This document shows positions 1 to 11,466 of a stretch of 64,000 nt of DNA, piece by piece. The notes beneath the pieces were generated by a model. That model was given only the letters and a program-made list of their open reading frames with translations. It did no database searches and had not been told where the DNA came from. Position 1 is the stretch's first letter. The number at the start of each line of letters is the position of its first letter. The translations under genes and the position numbers were made by a program. Origin of the DNA: Cristatella mucedo (taxonomy: Eukaryota > Bryozoa > Phylactolaemata > Cristatellidae); NCBI GenBank assembly GCA_009760855.2, contig WPIO01000028.1, forward strand, positions 4,643,501 to 4,707,500. The letters run 5' to 3'.

Positions 1-3000
1 AAATACAGACATGCTAGAAGTGGGATCTGAAGTTGTAAAAATTTCTACGTAAAAGGAAAGCATTTGAAAACGATTAGGTAAATCAAATTTACCTGGAAAT
101 AAACCGGAAGCGACATATATGCAAAATAACAAGCTAATCGATTTCTTCATTATATACGACTTGTGTCCAAAACTGTTTTAATTTTGGTACGTCGAGGTAG
201 ATGTTTGTAGAGTTTTTAGATACACGCTTGTAACTTTTACACAGCTTCATTTACAGTCAGAAGCGTAGTGAGACCTTTCGGTCGGGGGCGGGGACAAAGC
301 TACAAATAGTGCCCCTCCGTTGTCAAAAATTGCTGCAAAATAGCTCCACCACAGAAGAAATGCAAAAGGCAAGCGTTAGCAGGCATGTCGAGTCGAGAAA
401 GTTTTTTTAGCTGTATTACAGATACAAGGTAGCTGTCACAGCTTGAACTTGGTAACTTTTTTTGGCCTGAACGTGGCAAACTGTTCTATTACAGTCTAAA
501 AGTCAATATTTTCCGGTGTTGTGTTTCTTTCTCTGTGCTTAACAAGGCCATATCAGAGGGTGGACCTTGCCTCATTAATGCTCTCAGATAAGACGGGGTT
601 ATCTTCAGCTTGCAAAAGGAGCGTTCACAACTGGCAACTGGCTTTTTGGCACAGGTCTTCTTGAAGTCTTGACAACTAAATATCAAGAGAGTAGAGGCCA
701 CAAGAGTAGTCTTTCAAGTTCATCTTTGAATCTTGCACACTTTTCTGAACGCAATATATCTTCCTTAACGGGTTAGGCGATGAAAATTTTTAAGAATTGT
801 TAATTTTTACCTCATCAATTGTACAACTTGGTCGATACCGGGCCGATCTGTGTGAAATTTGAACATGGATGGGGCTCACCTGTCTCCAAGTTCCCCTGTG
901 CATCTACTCATGGTCATGATGGGTGTGTATGCATATAATGTGCATGTCGCAAAATGTTTCTGGGCTGGGGTCGTGATGACAGTCAACAGTTTGAGATGTC
1001 GAATTTTTTTTTATATTTGTGTGTGTGGGGGGGGGGGGGGGTAGCGTGTAGTAGAGTGTGTTGCATCTTATGAGCGGTTTGTCATATTTCTACAATGACT
1101 GGTACTAAATCTGGGCGATTTGGTGGTAAAGCCGTGTATGACTGAGCTGCAGTGCTATACGTGACCTTGGACTTGTACAGGTCATCAGAAGGTCAACACG
1201 GCAGCTATATCACATCAAACGATAGCTAATACTACCAGTGTTCTTTGTGCCAATTCTCATGCCATTCATTTTATTGGTCTTTGTATGATATTAATAAATG
1301 TGCTTTGGGGGACAACTCGCACTATAAGCGGCCATTTTGGGGAGATAACGCCCACTACTGGTCGCCTTACCTAAGATGCTGCAGTAAAATTGCAGCAGAT
1401 CCAAAAAGTTAAAGATCAAAATACAATGTAGGAGACTGCCAGATTTACTTCTTGTTTCAAAAGTTCCACGTGTGTCCTCAGACAGTTTCTCTAAAAGACC
1501 TACAATGCCTTTCAGTCCATCATTGATAGCTTACACAGCCTCCACTCTTGCACTCCACCATGTTGCAGAGTCAAGTTTGACAGTGATAGCTAAGAATCTC
1601 TTCTATTCTTCCCACCTTAGATTTGATCCTAAAAATAACAAGTAGATGCTCTCTATTGTTCCAAAAAAGTTAATGACAACGGAATCATGTCTTTCAGCCT
1701 GAACTTCTGCCAGGTTCGAGCTGTGGTTATTAGTTTTCAAAAATTGCCTTCTCATTCTTAGACAGTATTCGCTTTTGGACACTTGACAAGTGGCCAGACA
1801 TGATTGCTGTGTTTTCGTAGCCATTCTAGGATTTATTTAAGGTCACTTAAAAGTTTTGCCATCTACGTGCTAGATATTGGCGCCTTCTGTATTTCCCAGT
1901 AAAAGACCGGAAGGCATATCTCGATTTTCTCTATACGCTGGAAGGGAATAGTCCAAATTAAGTAAGCTAGAGGCCCAGACTTTGACCTTACCCAAGGCAG
2001 AAAATCATGAAAAGTCAAAAAGAACGTGACACGCAGGCCAGACCTTGACTTTGCCCGAGACAGATCATTACAGGAAGGCTGAAACGACCCATGGGCGGCA
2101 TACCAATGGACGCTCTCCTTCGGCCGAGATGCAGGCCAAGACTCACAAGCCCCCTATATTGAAAAAAGTATGCTGCCGTGATTAAGCATTCTGGGACGCA
2201 GCTACAATTGACTCTCTAAAACTTAAAAATATTGTGAGACTTTCTAGTGGTAAGTGGACCGAGATTAATCCTTACTCAAGTACAGTAATATTGAAACATG
2301 CTATCATGGAATAATCTAGAAAACCTCTTACTTGATTTGTAGGTCAGGAAGAATCTGTTCATGCTTTATTAAAATGGACTACGGAGATAAATGAGTAGTT
2401 AGAAAGAGGGGGAGGTGCTTAGCGCGACTTTGAGATATTTTCTCTAATTCGCGTTGCTTCTATGATACTTTATTATTATTATTGTTATTATTATTAGCAT
2501 GACCGGGTAATACACACACTAATTCAACTTGAAGGCTGCACCGGACATGCTCATGCTGTCATCATCACCGAACGGGACCACTGACGCCCCCTCGAACCCT
2601 TAGTATAGTGCATAAAGACTGCAGGCAAATGATCGTACTACTTGTTCCGCCGCACCACGTGGTCTCAGAACATGTCTAAGCTCGTGGGTCGGTACGTTAT
2701 TTCCCACGACAGACTGATAAATCACTGGTGAAGCAAATAGCCCAGGTATTGTTATCTATTTACTAATTGTTAGTAGAAGTCACGAGAGGACATATTGGGA
2801 AAATGCTGCGAGCCGGTAGGATCCCACACACGAGCTTATACAAAAACCTACAGTCACCAGAAGTATAATTTACACAGCCGAGATTTTTATCCCGCGTGAC
2901 CTACCAAGCCGAGAGAAGGCCAGCTCTCTTCAAATGCGCCTAACTGCGCTTGCATGTACCTGTGAGGAGCAATTGTAAGAAGATTGCACCATTGAAGTTT

Positions 3001-3016
3001 GAAATATTCTTATATA
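1..3016. other. No gene recognised; unannotated AT-rich stretch
   Basis: I see no coding exon, RNA gene or repeat family that I can name here. Short ORFs at 489-701, 859-1044 and 1603-1824 have no recognisable motif. A run of 15 G lies at 1027-1041 and a short (TTA)n tract at about 2470-2497. The missing 5' exons of the downstream esterase gene could lie here, but none could be identified by its N-terminal membrane anchor. Confidence 0.5.
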
Positions 3017-3111
3017 CGCGTATATATATATATATACTATATATATAGAGAGAGATATACACATAAATGTATTCTCTATAAATATATAGTATATATATAT
3101 ATATATTTATT
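3017..3111. repeat. Imperfect (TA)n microsatellite
   Basis: Two TA-rich blocks are separated by a GAGAGAGA stretch. The second block partly mirrors the first, so the tract could form a cruciform. It lies about 390 bp upstream of the first recognised esterase exon. Confidence 0.85.
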
Positions 3112-3496
3112 TGTACTAGTGTGTTTAAATTAATAGAGTACTACGCAGGTATGAGCTAAAGTGTGAGGCGAAGTTACAGTGTCTTGTTACCTAGCTCAGT
3201 AAGAATTACGCGACGAATTCTACCCCTAGTGCCGATAAGGCGTTTCAATCGTGCCATACCTTTCAAGAGTACTTACAAGTGCCATGTTTATGAAAACTGT
3301 CTGCACTGTACACATTAATCTCCGTAGACTGATGGTTGTAAGGTTACTTATCGCACACAGCCGACTACTACCGTTGCACCCGCGATTACAACCAGGTGAC
3401 TGACGATCGTTCAAGAACACGCGCTTAAATAAAGAGTAAAAATCACTCTCTGACCCGGTAGCAGAGTTAACAATCACACGGTTTCGCTACTTTTAG

Positions 3497-3623
3497 GTTT
3501 CTTTTGACGTCTTCGATGGCGTGCCCGTGCGGATCTATGAAAAGCGGTCATCCGTCGGTGTTGCCACTCCGCGGCCGGCTCTGCTATTCTTCCACGGCGG
3601 CCGCTTCTTGTGGTTTACGGCAG
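3497..3623 (+). CDS. Arylacetamide deacetylase-like esterase, internal exon with the oxyanion-hole motif
   Basis: The exon follows a TTTTAG acceptor and ends at CAG/GTGAGG. It opens with VSFDVFDGVPVRIYEKR, which matches the strand before the catalytic core in the AADAC / hormone-sensitive-lipase-like family, and continues to PALLFFHGGRFLWFTAG. The HGG motif should form the oxyanion hole that stabilises the tetrahedral intermediate during ester or amide hydrolysis. The codon before the acceptor is an in-frame stop, which supports the exon start. Phase 1 at the donor joins the exon at 6164 to give ...FTAD-WGDPSVCELVRRLDYVVV, the spacing expected for the family. The third motif position is Arg (CGC) where the family normally has Gly. 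Upstream exons, with the signal anchor typical of these ER-membrane enzymes, were not found. The exon is clear from sequence; the exact enzyme identity is inferred. Confidence 0.88.
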
Positions 3624-4447
3624 GTGAGGACAAGAATCCTTAAAAACGAATCGCGAAATGTGCTATGTGACTAAGAATCTCACACTTGCCTGGGTTGCAA
3701 CAATCAAGCGAGTTCCCCCGCCTCCCTAAGCGATCATAATAAACGGGTGTGCGATGGCTTCCCAGTCCGTACTAGGCTAGCCCGGAAACCCAGCACTCGC
3801 GAAGGTGGTGAAGGTGGCAGTCTCAGCCGAGGCGCGACGAGCACAGGCTTTGTAATCTCGGCTAACGACTTGACGGCGCAGCAACAATGCGAGTGGCTGT
3901 GCAGGCTGTAGAGGACGACGGCAGCGACCGCGAGTGCCCATACCGTATGACAGGACTACTGATCTCGCGGTCACTCGGCCGTCGCTGTTAGTACCCCAGC
4001 ACTTAGGATTATACAACTATCTTCGCTCACGATCTCGGTCATTACGCGAGCGAGATGCCTGTAGTATTGCTGGCAATCAGCCTCCAGCCTTGCTCGGATC
4101 GCTTCAGGCCTCGCTGCCCCTGCTCTGAGCGCTCGACTGCAAGAGTTTTCCCTCTCGTGCAACTCTCTCCCCGCCCACCTCTCGCCGGATCTCCACCTCG
4201 CCCACGGCCGTGGTACGCATGCGCACTAGCCTACTCATCGGAACGAAGGCAGTCTTCGCGCTCTTGAGAGAGTGCCAGTCCTGATCGCTCTGCTTATCGC
4301 CGGGGGAGTATCGAGCGGCTTCGAGGAGCCCGCGCCTGATTATAGTACTAAGTGAGCCTGTGGACTCGCTTCTCTGAGTCATAGTAGAAATATAATATCG
4401 TATATAAATTTAAACGTCTATTACCTCTTAGCACACTACGTTTTCTG

Positions 4448-4954
4448 CTATTGTGGACTATGGATAGCGAATGATGGCGAAGCAAATGTGATCAGGATGA
4501 CTGACCATGAAGCGGCCATGTGGAGTTGCTCATGAGCGAAAACATCCTCCCCAAGAAAGACTCCGACGCGTTCGAGCGTCTGACCTTGTGATTTCTTGAC
4601 AGTCATGGCGAAAGATATGTGTATGGAAAAATGTCGCCTTCGCCACTCGAATGGGAAGTCATCGTCCTTGGGGCGAAAGCCATGCGTTCGCGGGATAAGG
4701 ACAACGTTGCCATTGAATTGGCCGCTTTTTATGGAGGTTTCTAAAACTCGAACGTGATACACGTCGAGGACTGTGAGCCTCGTGCCGTTGCAGAGTCCCT
4801 TTCTAGAGTTTAGATTGCACAACAAAATAATGGGCACGCCAGGTTTAAGCGAGAGCTCGTGAGGCGGGAGCCCGGACGGGGTGAGAGTGTTAAGATACTT
4901 CGGAGGAATACCAATCTCGTTTTCGAGACACTCGTACACTACCGTACTCAGCAA
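4448..4954 (-). mobile_element. Helitron Rep/helicase remnant (PIF1-like helicase C-terminus)
   Basis: This 168-codon frame contains the C-terminal helicase signature of Helitron transposons: YLNTLTPSGLPPHEL, then CNLNSRKGLCNGTRL, and the motif FAMTVKKSQGQTLERVGVFL near residue 115. In intact helicases this is followed by a conserved VALSR-type segment; here the frame decays after EQLHMAASW and ends. Helitrons move by rolling-circle replication using a fused Rep nuclease and helicase, but only the last part of the helicase remains and no Rep domain was seen. It lies antisense inside the esterase intron. I could not identify the CTRR-type 3' end or its hairpin. Confidence 0.8.
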
Positions 4955-5129
4955 CGTGTAATGTTGAGCTCAAGTTAGACGTTAACTTGTACGGAAACTC
5001 CTGTCGTCTGCGACTCAAGAGAGCTGCGGCTTGCGTCTAGGCTAGCGTCTAAAAGTAGGAGCACTGTGCTCTGGTTCCCAAGCCAGGGACGGGGGCGCCA
5101 TCTTGCCGAGTGACGGAATTTCTCACTTT

Positions 5130-5212
5130 AATTAATAATAAGAATACGTTTGTATATCGCCATCGGAGAACTGAATCTCTGTCTAGGCAATTCACAAATG
5201 CTGTAAAGAATG
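5130..5212 (-). mobile_element. L2-A type LINE/SINE 3' tail
   Basis: Read on the minus strand, this is the shared tail (a CTAGACAGAGATT-type core, then TTCTC and an AATAATT end) found across the window. Only the tail is left, so LINE and SINE origin cannot be separated. Confidence 0.65.
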
Positions 5213-5399
5213 GCAGCGAGACCTGACCCAGCTGGTTAGCGCCCGTAAAGAAACCGTGCAGCACTTGCACTTTGTACTTTGCACTTGCTGGCTTGGGAAT
5301 CGCGTCTTCCAATGCCACACGGTCCCTTGCCCAATACGCGGTGGCTAGCTTGGCTCGCCATCAGTTCGCTCCGTGCATACGGCGCTCCACCGTAGCTCG

Positions 5400-5551
5400 G
5401 AGGTCAGCGACGCTACAGAGCTCTGAGGTGCCGAGGCTCTGAGGTCAGCGACGCTACAGAGCTCTGAGGTGCCGAGGCTCTGAGGTCAGCGACGCTACAG
5501 AGCTCTGAGGTGCCGAGGCTCTGAGGTCAGCGACGCTATAGAGCTCCGAGC
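5400..5551. repeat. 41-bp tandem repeat, about 3.7 copies
   Basis: Copies start at 5400, 5441, 5482 and 5523, each beginning GAGGTCAGCGACGCTACAGA. The first three are nearly identical; the last has one change (CTATAG) and decays after about 29 bp. It lies in the esterase intron about 600 bp before the terminal exon. Confidence 0.95.
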
Positions 5552-6163
5552 TGCAGAGCAGAAACGCCAGCACTCTCACCGACAGGGCGTTCTTCTCCAG
5601 AGCAAATGACAGCACTGGCTCTCGAGCGCCCAGCCCGGTGCTCTAAGACGACCCGACCACCTCAACCCCCGTGAACAGTAGCTGCAGCCCGAAGCCATCC
5701 TCTGCTCCCGTCGGTCGAGCATCTCTTTCGGGCGTTCGAACTCGGTACGTTCGCCCACCTTATTGGCAGCAGCGGGCATTTTAGAGCTCGTCGCCTGTAG
5801 TCACCGGGAAGCGAAGGCGCATTTATTTGGTCGAGGAAGTCTCCACCATCTCATCTCCGGTGAGGGATGACGTTGCACCGCCTTTCCCACGCTTTACTCT
5901 TTCGTTGTCCTGACGATGGTCGAGCGTAGACCATTGCTGGTCGGAATCGTCGCCCTAGTCACTCCATCGTCCGACCCTAAATGATGAGAGCGGTCCTTGA
6001 CCCAGCTGTCGCTATTTATCGCGCTAAAGCGAGCTGGGCGTCGCCCACCGTCGCTTAGATCAAAGTCATATTTGTGGCAGCGAAGACGCAGCGCAGATAA
6101 TACGTGTCCGCGAAGGCATGACGACGATGACGGGTGCGCCCGCCGCGCCCGATGTCGTTGCAG

Positions 6164-6987
6164 ACTGGGGCGACCCGAGCGTCTGCGAGCTCGTCAGGCG
6201 CCTCGATTACGTGGTCGTTTCGCCCGATTACCGCCTTGCGCCGGAGCACCCGTTCCCTGCGGCGTTCGACGACTGCTTGGCGGTCGCCAACTTCGTCTTG
6301 CGAGAGCACTCTCGCCTGAAAGTGAACCCGAGCAAAGTTGCGGTGTCAGGCGACAGCGCCGGCGGCAATCTGGCCGCCGCCGTCGCCGCGCGGCTGAAGA
6401 AGCGCCTCAGGATGCAGATACTCATCTACCCGTTCCTTCAAGCGTTCGACTTCGCAGCTCCGTCGTACGTGGACAACGCTGAGACGTTCGTGATTGGCAG
6501 AGATTTGGCCGTTTTGGCGGCTCTAGTGTACGGGAACCTGAGCTTAGCCTACGCGCCTGCATTCCAGTCCAGCAGCCACCTTGACCTGGACATTCGATCC
6601 AAGTACGAACGACTCGTGCACAGCGACCTTCTTCCGGCCCACCTCAACGTGACCAATCGCACTAGCCGGCAGTCTGCATTCGGCGACTCGGCCGTGTCCG
6701 ACGCCGTTCGCCACGTGGTGCTCAATCCGAGCTTCATGCCGCTAATGGCCGACAGCCTGGACGATTACCCGGACGCTTACGTTGTCACCGGCCAGTACGA
6801 CGTGCTACGCGACGACGGCCTCATGTACGCCACGAGGCTGTCCCTAGCAAAGAACGTCAAGGTCAAGCTCCAGCACTACGACCACGGATTTCACGCTTTC
6901 TTCCACTTTGTGGATGGTCCGCTCGCCACGACCATCGCTCGAGTTGCCATGGAAGACCTCGTTGAATTCCTTAAGGAATTCCTGTGA
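6164..6987 (+). CDS. Arylacetamide deacetylase-like esterase, terminal exon with the catalytic triad
   Basis: The exon starts after a GTCGTTGCAG acceptor and reads to TGA at 6985-6987, giving 274 codons. The order of landmarks matches the AADAC family: VVSPDYRLAPEHPFPAAFDD, the nucleophile elbow VSGDSAGGNLAAAV (catalytic Ser), ILIYPFLQAFD, then VTGQYDVLRDDGLMYATRL (catalytic Asp) and DHGFHAFFHF (catalytic His). These enzymes are usually ER-lumenal serine hydrolases that deacylate xenobiotics or lipids. NVTNRT contains a possible N-glycosylation site. Codon use is strongly GC-biased, unlike the flanking DNA. The open frame continues to an ATG at 6118, but the acceptor at 6161-6163 and the correct join to the 3497-3623 exon argue that 6118-6163 is intronic. 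The protein is about 315 residues from the first recognised exon, so some 80-100 N-terminal residues are missing. Confidence 0.93.
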
Positions 6988-7380
6988 GCTTCATCGTGTC
7001 AGCCGTAATAGGGTACTTCGCACGTAGCTGAGAGAAGCTGCTATTAAAGCGTCGTTCATCTGCCGAAACGAAAATGTGAGAGCATCGCGCCTGCATTCAT
7101 TTACCTTAAATCGGAGACACTTTTGGTTACTGTTACTATGAGCCTTAGGATACTGCGAGAAAGCCATTACCCGCGCACATAACTCGCAATTCACTTTAAC
7201 TTAAAAAAACCGCTCGTATATTGTTAATCTAGGTTCTATATTAGACCTAAGTATCTCAGTGAGCCGCGATTTATATTACTAACAATGCATCATTCCATGA
7301 TGAAAGCTTGAGCTCGTAAAATGTCTTTAAAAAAGCTCTAGAGCACGGAATTCGTTCTTGCCACCATTTCAAAGCAGCTT

Positions 7381-7386
7381 AATAAA
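7381..7386 (+). terminator. Candidate polyadenylation signal of the esterase gene
   Basis: An AATAAA hexamer lies 394 bp after the esterase stop codon, followed by a GT-rich stretch (CATTGTGTC). It is the first canonical hexamer downstream. Its use is inferred. Confidence 0.5.
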
Positions 7387-8764
7387 CATTGTGTCTACGC
7401 TCGGGCTTCCATTCGCGATGCGGCACCACGAACACTTCACTGCACATGTTAAAGAACAAAACCCCAAGAAAAAATACACTTGAAGGCCGCGGGCAAAGGT
7501 CACTTTGAGGCTCGAACCCGCTCTCTGCCCCTCCAGGTAGAATGTGTAAGCCTACTCTTAAATTAGGACATGCAGCTTTTGATAATAAATTTGTAGATCA
7601 ATATCTTTCTCGAACATTTTTACTGGTGCTGTTGCTTCATTGGGGCCAGCCGTTAGAGAAATCTCTTTGAATGAGAGAATAATGGAAAGGATAGCATTAG
7701 CAGGGGGATAACTTTAGCACCGGCTAACCTAGAGAGCTAGCATCCCACGAAAAAAGCGAGACACCCCGGCCAGCCAATCTCAAGCATTCTTAGGCCCTAC
7801 AGGCTTCTTCACATTAGCCTGTGACTAAAGTAGCGACTGAACCACTGTTCATCTAGTCCGCATCCGACCAGCGAACCTATCCTTATTGTAGCAAGGGAAT
7901 GCTAGATCAGACTGATTCTTTAATTGATAGGGAGTATAAGCATTCCCTGAGCTATAACTGTTATGAACCGAATACGTCGTACTGTTTGGTTTAGACAGTA
8001 AAAACCACATCTCAACTAAAATAGGTATTCATTCTTTATGTGTGGCTTCAATTTAGGCAGATATATGTTATGGCTGTTGCAATGCATACATCGACGTGTT
8101 TGCATAAGCCTAACCAGTTCCGACAGCGCCACAGCACGTGCAACGCGTACACACCTGCCGCTCATTACGTACCGAGCAATTAAGAGGGAGCGCCCAAATT
8201 CACGAAAGCAACCCTATCAAAGCAAAGCTCGTGAAAACTCAAGAAATTGTCGGCATATTAAAGCTGCGACAGCCGGTGACTTCAGGCAGACTTGCTACAA
8301 GCTTATGGTCAGCGCTGTGAATTATCGACCCGCAGACCGTTGCCACTGCGGTCAGGTTTTCATTTTATACGCCAGCCGAGTAGGAAGTCATACGTAAATC
8401 GGATTACGTAAACAATTAGCCAGCTGCTCGTAATCCTTCTTATCGCTGCCCTTTTATAAGCAATCTCCGGCTTATAGTCAGTGGCCAAGCTCAGAGCTCC
8501 AAAAATCGCCGGGCCACTCTCGATGGCTTTGGAGTATACCGCATTACGTTAAGGATGCGATACTGTTCTTTAGATACGGGCGATCTCGGTTGCAGCCACG
8601 CCCTGTTGCAGTGGGCGGTGTGTGGGCGTGGCATTGCCGCCACGTTTCCCGACGCCCTATTCACAACCTGACGTCGGCCAAGCGGTCGACCAGGGCGTGA
8701 GCACTTAACGCCCCAGCAGTCGCTCACTTAACGCCCCAGCAGAAGCTCACGACTGCTGTCCTTC
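7387..8764. other. No gene recognised
   Basis: No exon or named repeat can be supported. A tRNA-like B-box fragment (GGCTCGAACCC) lies at about 7511 and may be an old SINE. The ORFs at 8038-8397 and 8491-8727 show no family motif. Confidence 0.5.
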
Positions 8765-9165
8765 GCGATGTATAATAATAACGTCTTACTGTTGGATTCC
8801 GAAAAGCGGGTGGTACGATGCTTGACCTGATGGGGGAGTATATCTGAGAGATAGGCTCGAGCCAAAGAATGAAGGGACCTAAAAGTGAGCGACAAAACCT
8901 TGAAGTCAATCCGTTGCTTGACTGGGAGCCAGTGCAGGTCGGCGAGAAGTGGAGTGACGTGGCAACTGCGACGCTCGCGACAGACAAGCCTAGCTGCGGA
9001 GTTTTGCACCAGCTGCAATCGCCTGATCGCACATGCTGGTAGGCCAGTAAGCAGTGAGTTTCAGAATTCGAGGCGAGATGTCACGAATGTATGGATCAAC
9101 TTGGACGGGGTGTCCTTATCTAAACAAGCCCGAATTTTAGCATTGTTATGAAGCTGAATACTGGG
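8765..9165 (-). mobile_element. L2-A LINE, 5'- and 3'-truncated reverse transcriptase C-terminus
   Basis: On the minus strand this encodes the segment after the reverse transcriptase core of L2/CR1-type LINEs: LVQNSAARLVCRERRSCHVT, then PLLADLHWLPVKQRIDFKVL and LTFRSLHSLARAYLSDILPHQ. The frame is interrupted, and the copy runs into an oppositely oriented fragment at about 9195. Confidence 0.9.
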
Positions 9166-9194
9166 AAAGGAAACATGGAAAGGAAAAAATGATG

Positions 9195-9491
9195 CAAAGT
9201 CTGAAGCTCACAACCGTCCGATGCACGTCGCAACGTTCCCTGACATGACGAAATTTAAAAAGAAGCTTACAACGTTCCTGTTTATTGCAGCATTTGGTGG
9301 GTCGTCGCGATTTATTCTTCACGTGCATGTACCCGCTTACACTACGCCTGCTCCTTGCAGATGTTAACATTAATCCATTGATAATTATTTCCATACAACA
9401 TTTGCAAAGTGCCTAGAAAGAGATTCAGTTCTCTGACGGCGCTATACAAAGGTATAATTATTGTATTATCATTATTATTATTATTATTGTT
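9195..9491 (+). mobile_element. L2-A LINE 3' end with (TTA)n tail
   Basis: The fragment starts in the last codons of the LINE ORF (FKKKLTTFLFIAAFGGS type), passes through the 3' UTR and ends in the conserved hairpin (GTGCCTAGAAAGAGATTCAG) plus (ATT)n. It faces the copy at 8765-9165 head to head. Confidence 0.88.
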
Positions 9492-10774
9492 AACAAGCAC
9501 CCTTCTCCTCCTGCATTGGCAGTATCGGTACATGACATGCAGAAAGTGCCAACAGGCCGATCATTGCATACAGCACAGCTCCTCATCTGGCGTGCAGCTA
9601 GGTGTGGCAGCAGTCATACGACTCACAGTACCAACACAGCATCAGCAGCACGATCGCTGAGCAGTAAAGCAGCTTGTCCAGCATCCCGGTAGCATTCGTT
9701 AGCTCGACAGTTTGCACCGTGGAGGTCGAGAAGCGAGCTAAGAAAGCTACACGCTCCTCAGTGGCTTTAACCGGTGCCGGAAAGACGACCATTTTGTTTC
9801 TCGAATCTTTAGTCTTTAGGTGGAGGACGCACGAGACGCCTGCAGGTTACCAGCAGCCAGCTCTTTGGTGGTCCCTGGTAAATTCATAAGGTCTCACTTC
9901 TCGTTCATCATATATCGGGCACCCCGATTTGGACATACGGTGCTTCAACCATGACCTGCACTCGTGCAATATTAGTCACCCTATGGACCTTCGCGTTTTC
10001 TAGATTTGCAATAGTAAGTTCCCTCCCTCTGCCGTCATTAGCGAGCGGTATCTCAAGGTCGTCGGCTCGAGCCCTGCGTATGCGTGGAGTGCCGGTGTTG
10101 CAGTCAACTTCGCCTATAAGAAAATCGGATATTATAGGAACGCTCCGCTTATAATATTAGCAGTTCTGCGTCCCAGATTTTTAAGCAATATTACTCTCAT
10201 TCCGCACATAAGAATGCCTATTTGGCGGCCGGAGCGTATTATTTATTATAAGCGGAGTCGACTGCAGAGATTAAGCTCTCTTAGGTTGCTAGATACACAG
10301 ACAAACGAACTGCTTTATAAAAGCCTCGTAGCATGACTCTCAATATTACTCACGACTTACTGCTTTTGCCTTTACCGGGAATATTTCCAACTTTTTCTCA
10401 GATAATTGACTCAATTTTTTGTCAGAATAAGCATATTCTCGTAGAAGTTACGAAGGACTTCCTCTGAGGTGCCGCTGAAACCTGCGAATGCTGCCTCTTG
10501 AGAAATTCTCGAAAAAGCCAGATCTACAATTGCGGAAATTCAGCACAAAGTTGCTCCGACGTTCGATTTCAAGTTTGATTCGGCGCCCGCTTCTTGAATG
10601 CGACCACGCAAAATCCTTCAGCAGCGCCCCCGTTTGGGATAGCAGAAAGATGGCGGCGGGCTAGATCAGTCAGAGATAACAACGGCAGAAATACCCTTTG
10701 CGGCGACACCTGTATTATAGTTACTTGAAATTGACTATGCCGTAATACATAGTTTGTCGGTATTCGTACAAACC
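9492..10774. other. No gene recognised
   Basis: No coding exon or named repeat is visible. ORFs at 9674-9889 and 9951-10154 lack family motifs. The second begins with a signal-peptide-like stretch, but no splice context or homology supports it. Confidence 0.5.
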
Positions 10775-11150
10775 TCAAATCCTTTGGAGACCGTGCATTT
10801 AGTTCGTATGCTCCCAAAGCCTGGAACTCCCTCCCGACATGCGTCATAACATCCCCTGACTTGACCACATTTAAAAGGAATTAAAAACACCTATTTAGGA
10901 CAGCATTTAGTGGGTCCCTGTAATTCGTCCTTCAAGTGCTTATGCGTGCAGACACTTTGCATGCTACCACTAACCACATTTGCATGCTGACCCTACGCAT
11001 GTCAACCCAAACCATGTTATTCATGTTTATCAAGCATGTTATTACTCACCATTCAATCGCGCTTCCCTTGCAGTAAATGTTAAGCGCCTAGAAAGAGATT
11101 GAGTTCTCCAAGGGCGCTTTATCAAGTGCATTCTTATTATTATTAGCATT
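10775..11150 (+). mobile_element. L2-A LINE 3' end
   Basis: The copy opens in the ORF segment encoding NLKSFGDRAFSSYAPKAWNS-like residues, followed by the 3' UTR with its characteristic GTGCATGCTGCCACTAACC-type direct repeats. It ends in the hairpin (AAGCGCC...GGGCGCTTT) and TTATTATTA. Confidence 0.93.
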
Positions 11151-11187
11151 ATTAAACCGCGAGTGGTGGAATAGTAGCTGAGCTCTA

Positions 11188-11466
11188 AAAGCGGACCTAT
11201 TTATGACAGCATTTAGTGGGTCTCTGCGATTCGTCCTTTATGTGCTTATGCGTGCTGACACTGTGCATGCTGCCACTAACCACAATTGCATGCTGACCCT
11301 GTGCATGCTACCCCTAACCATGTTGTTCTTGTTGTTTATTGAGCATGCTTCCACTAACCATCCGATCGTATTTCCTTTGCAGCAAATGTAAAGCACCTAG
11401 AAAGACAGATTGTATTCTCTGAGGGCGCTAATCAAGTGTGTTATTATTATTATTATTATTATTATT
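11188..11466 (+). mobile_element. L2-A LINE 3' UTR, second copy in tandem
   Basis: This is a shorter copy of the same 3' UTR lying 40 bp after the previous one in the same orientation. It starts at the CAGCATTTAGTGGGTC segment and ends in (TTA)n. It is a separate insertion or a local duplication. Confidence 0.93.

Noticed and set aside
6118-6163. Use of the ATG at 6118 as the start of the esterase
   Set aside because: The codons 6118-6163 are Ala/Pro-rich and unlike the family. A GTCGTTGCAG acceptor at 6163 joins in phase with the upstream exon carrying the HGG motif.
5997-6482. 161-codon ORF in another frame over the esterase exon
   Set aside because: It is an Arg-rich shadow frame of the esterase exon.
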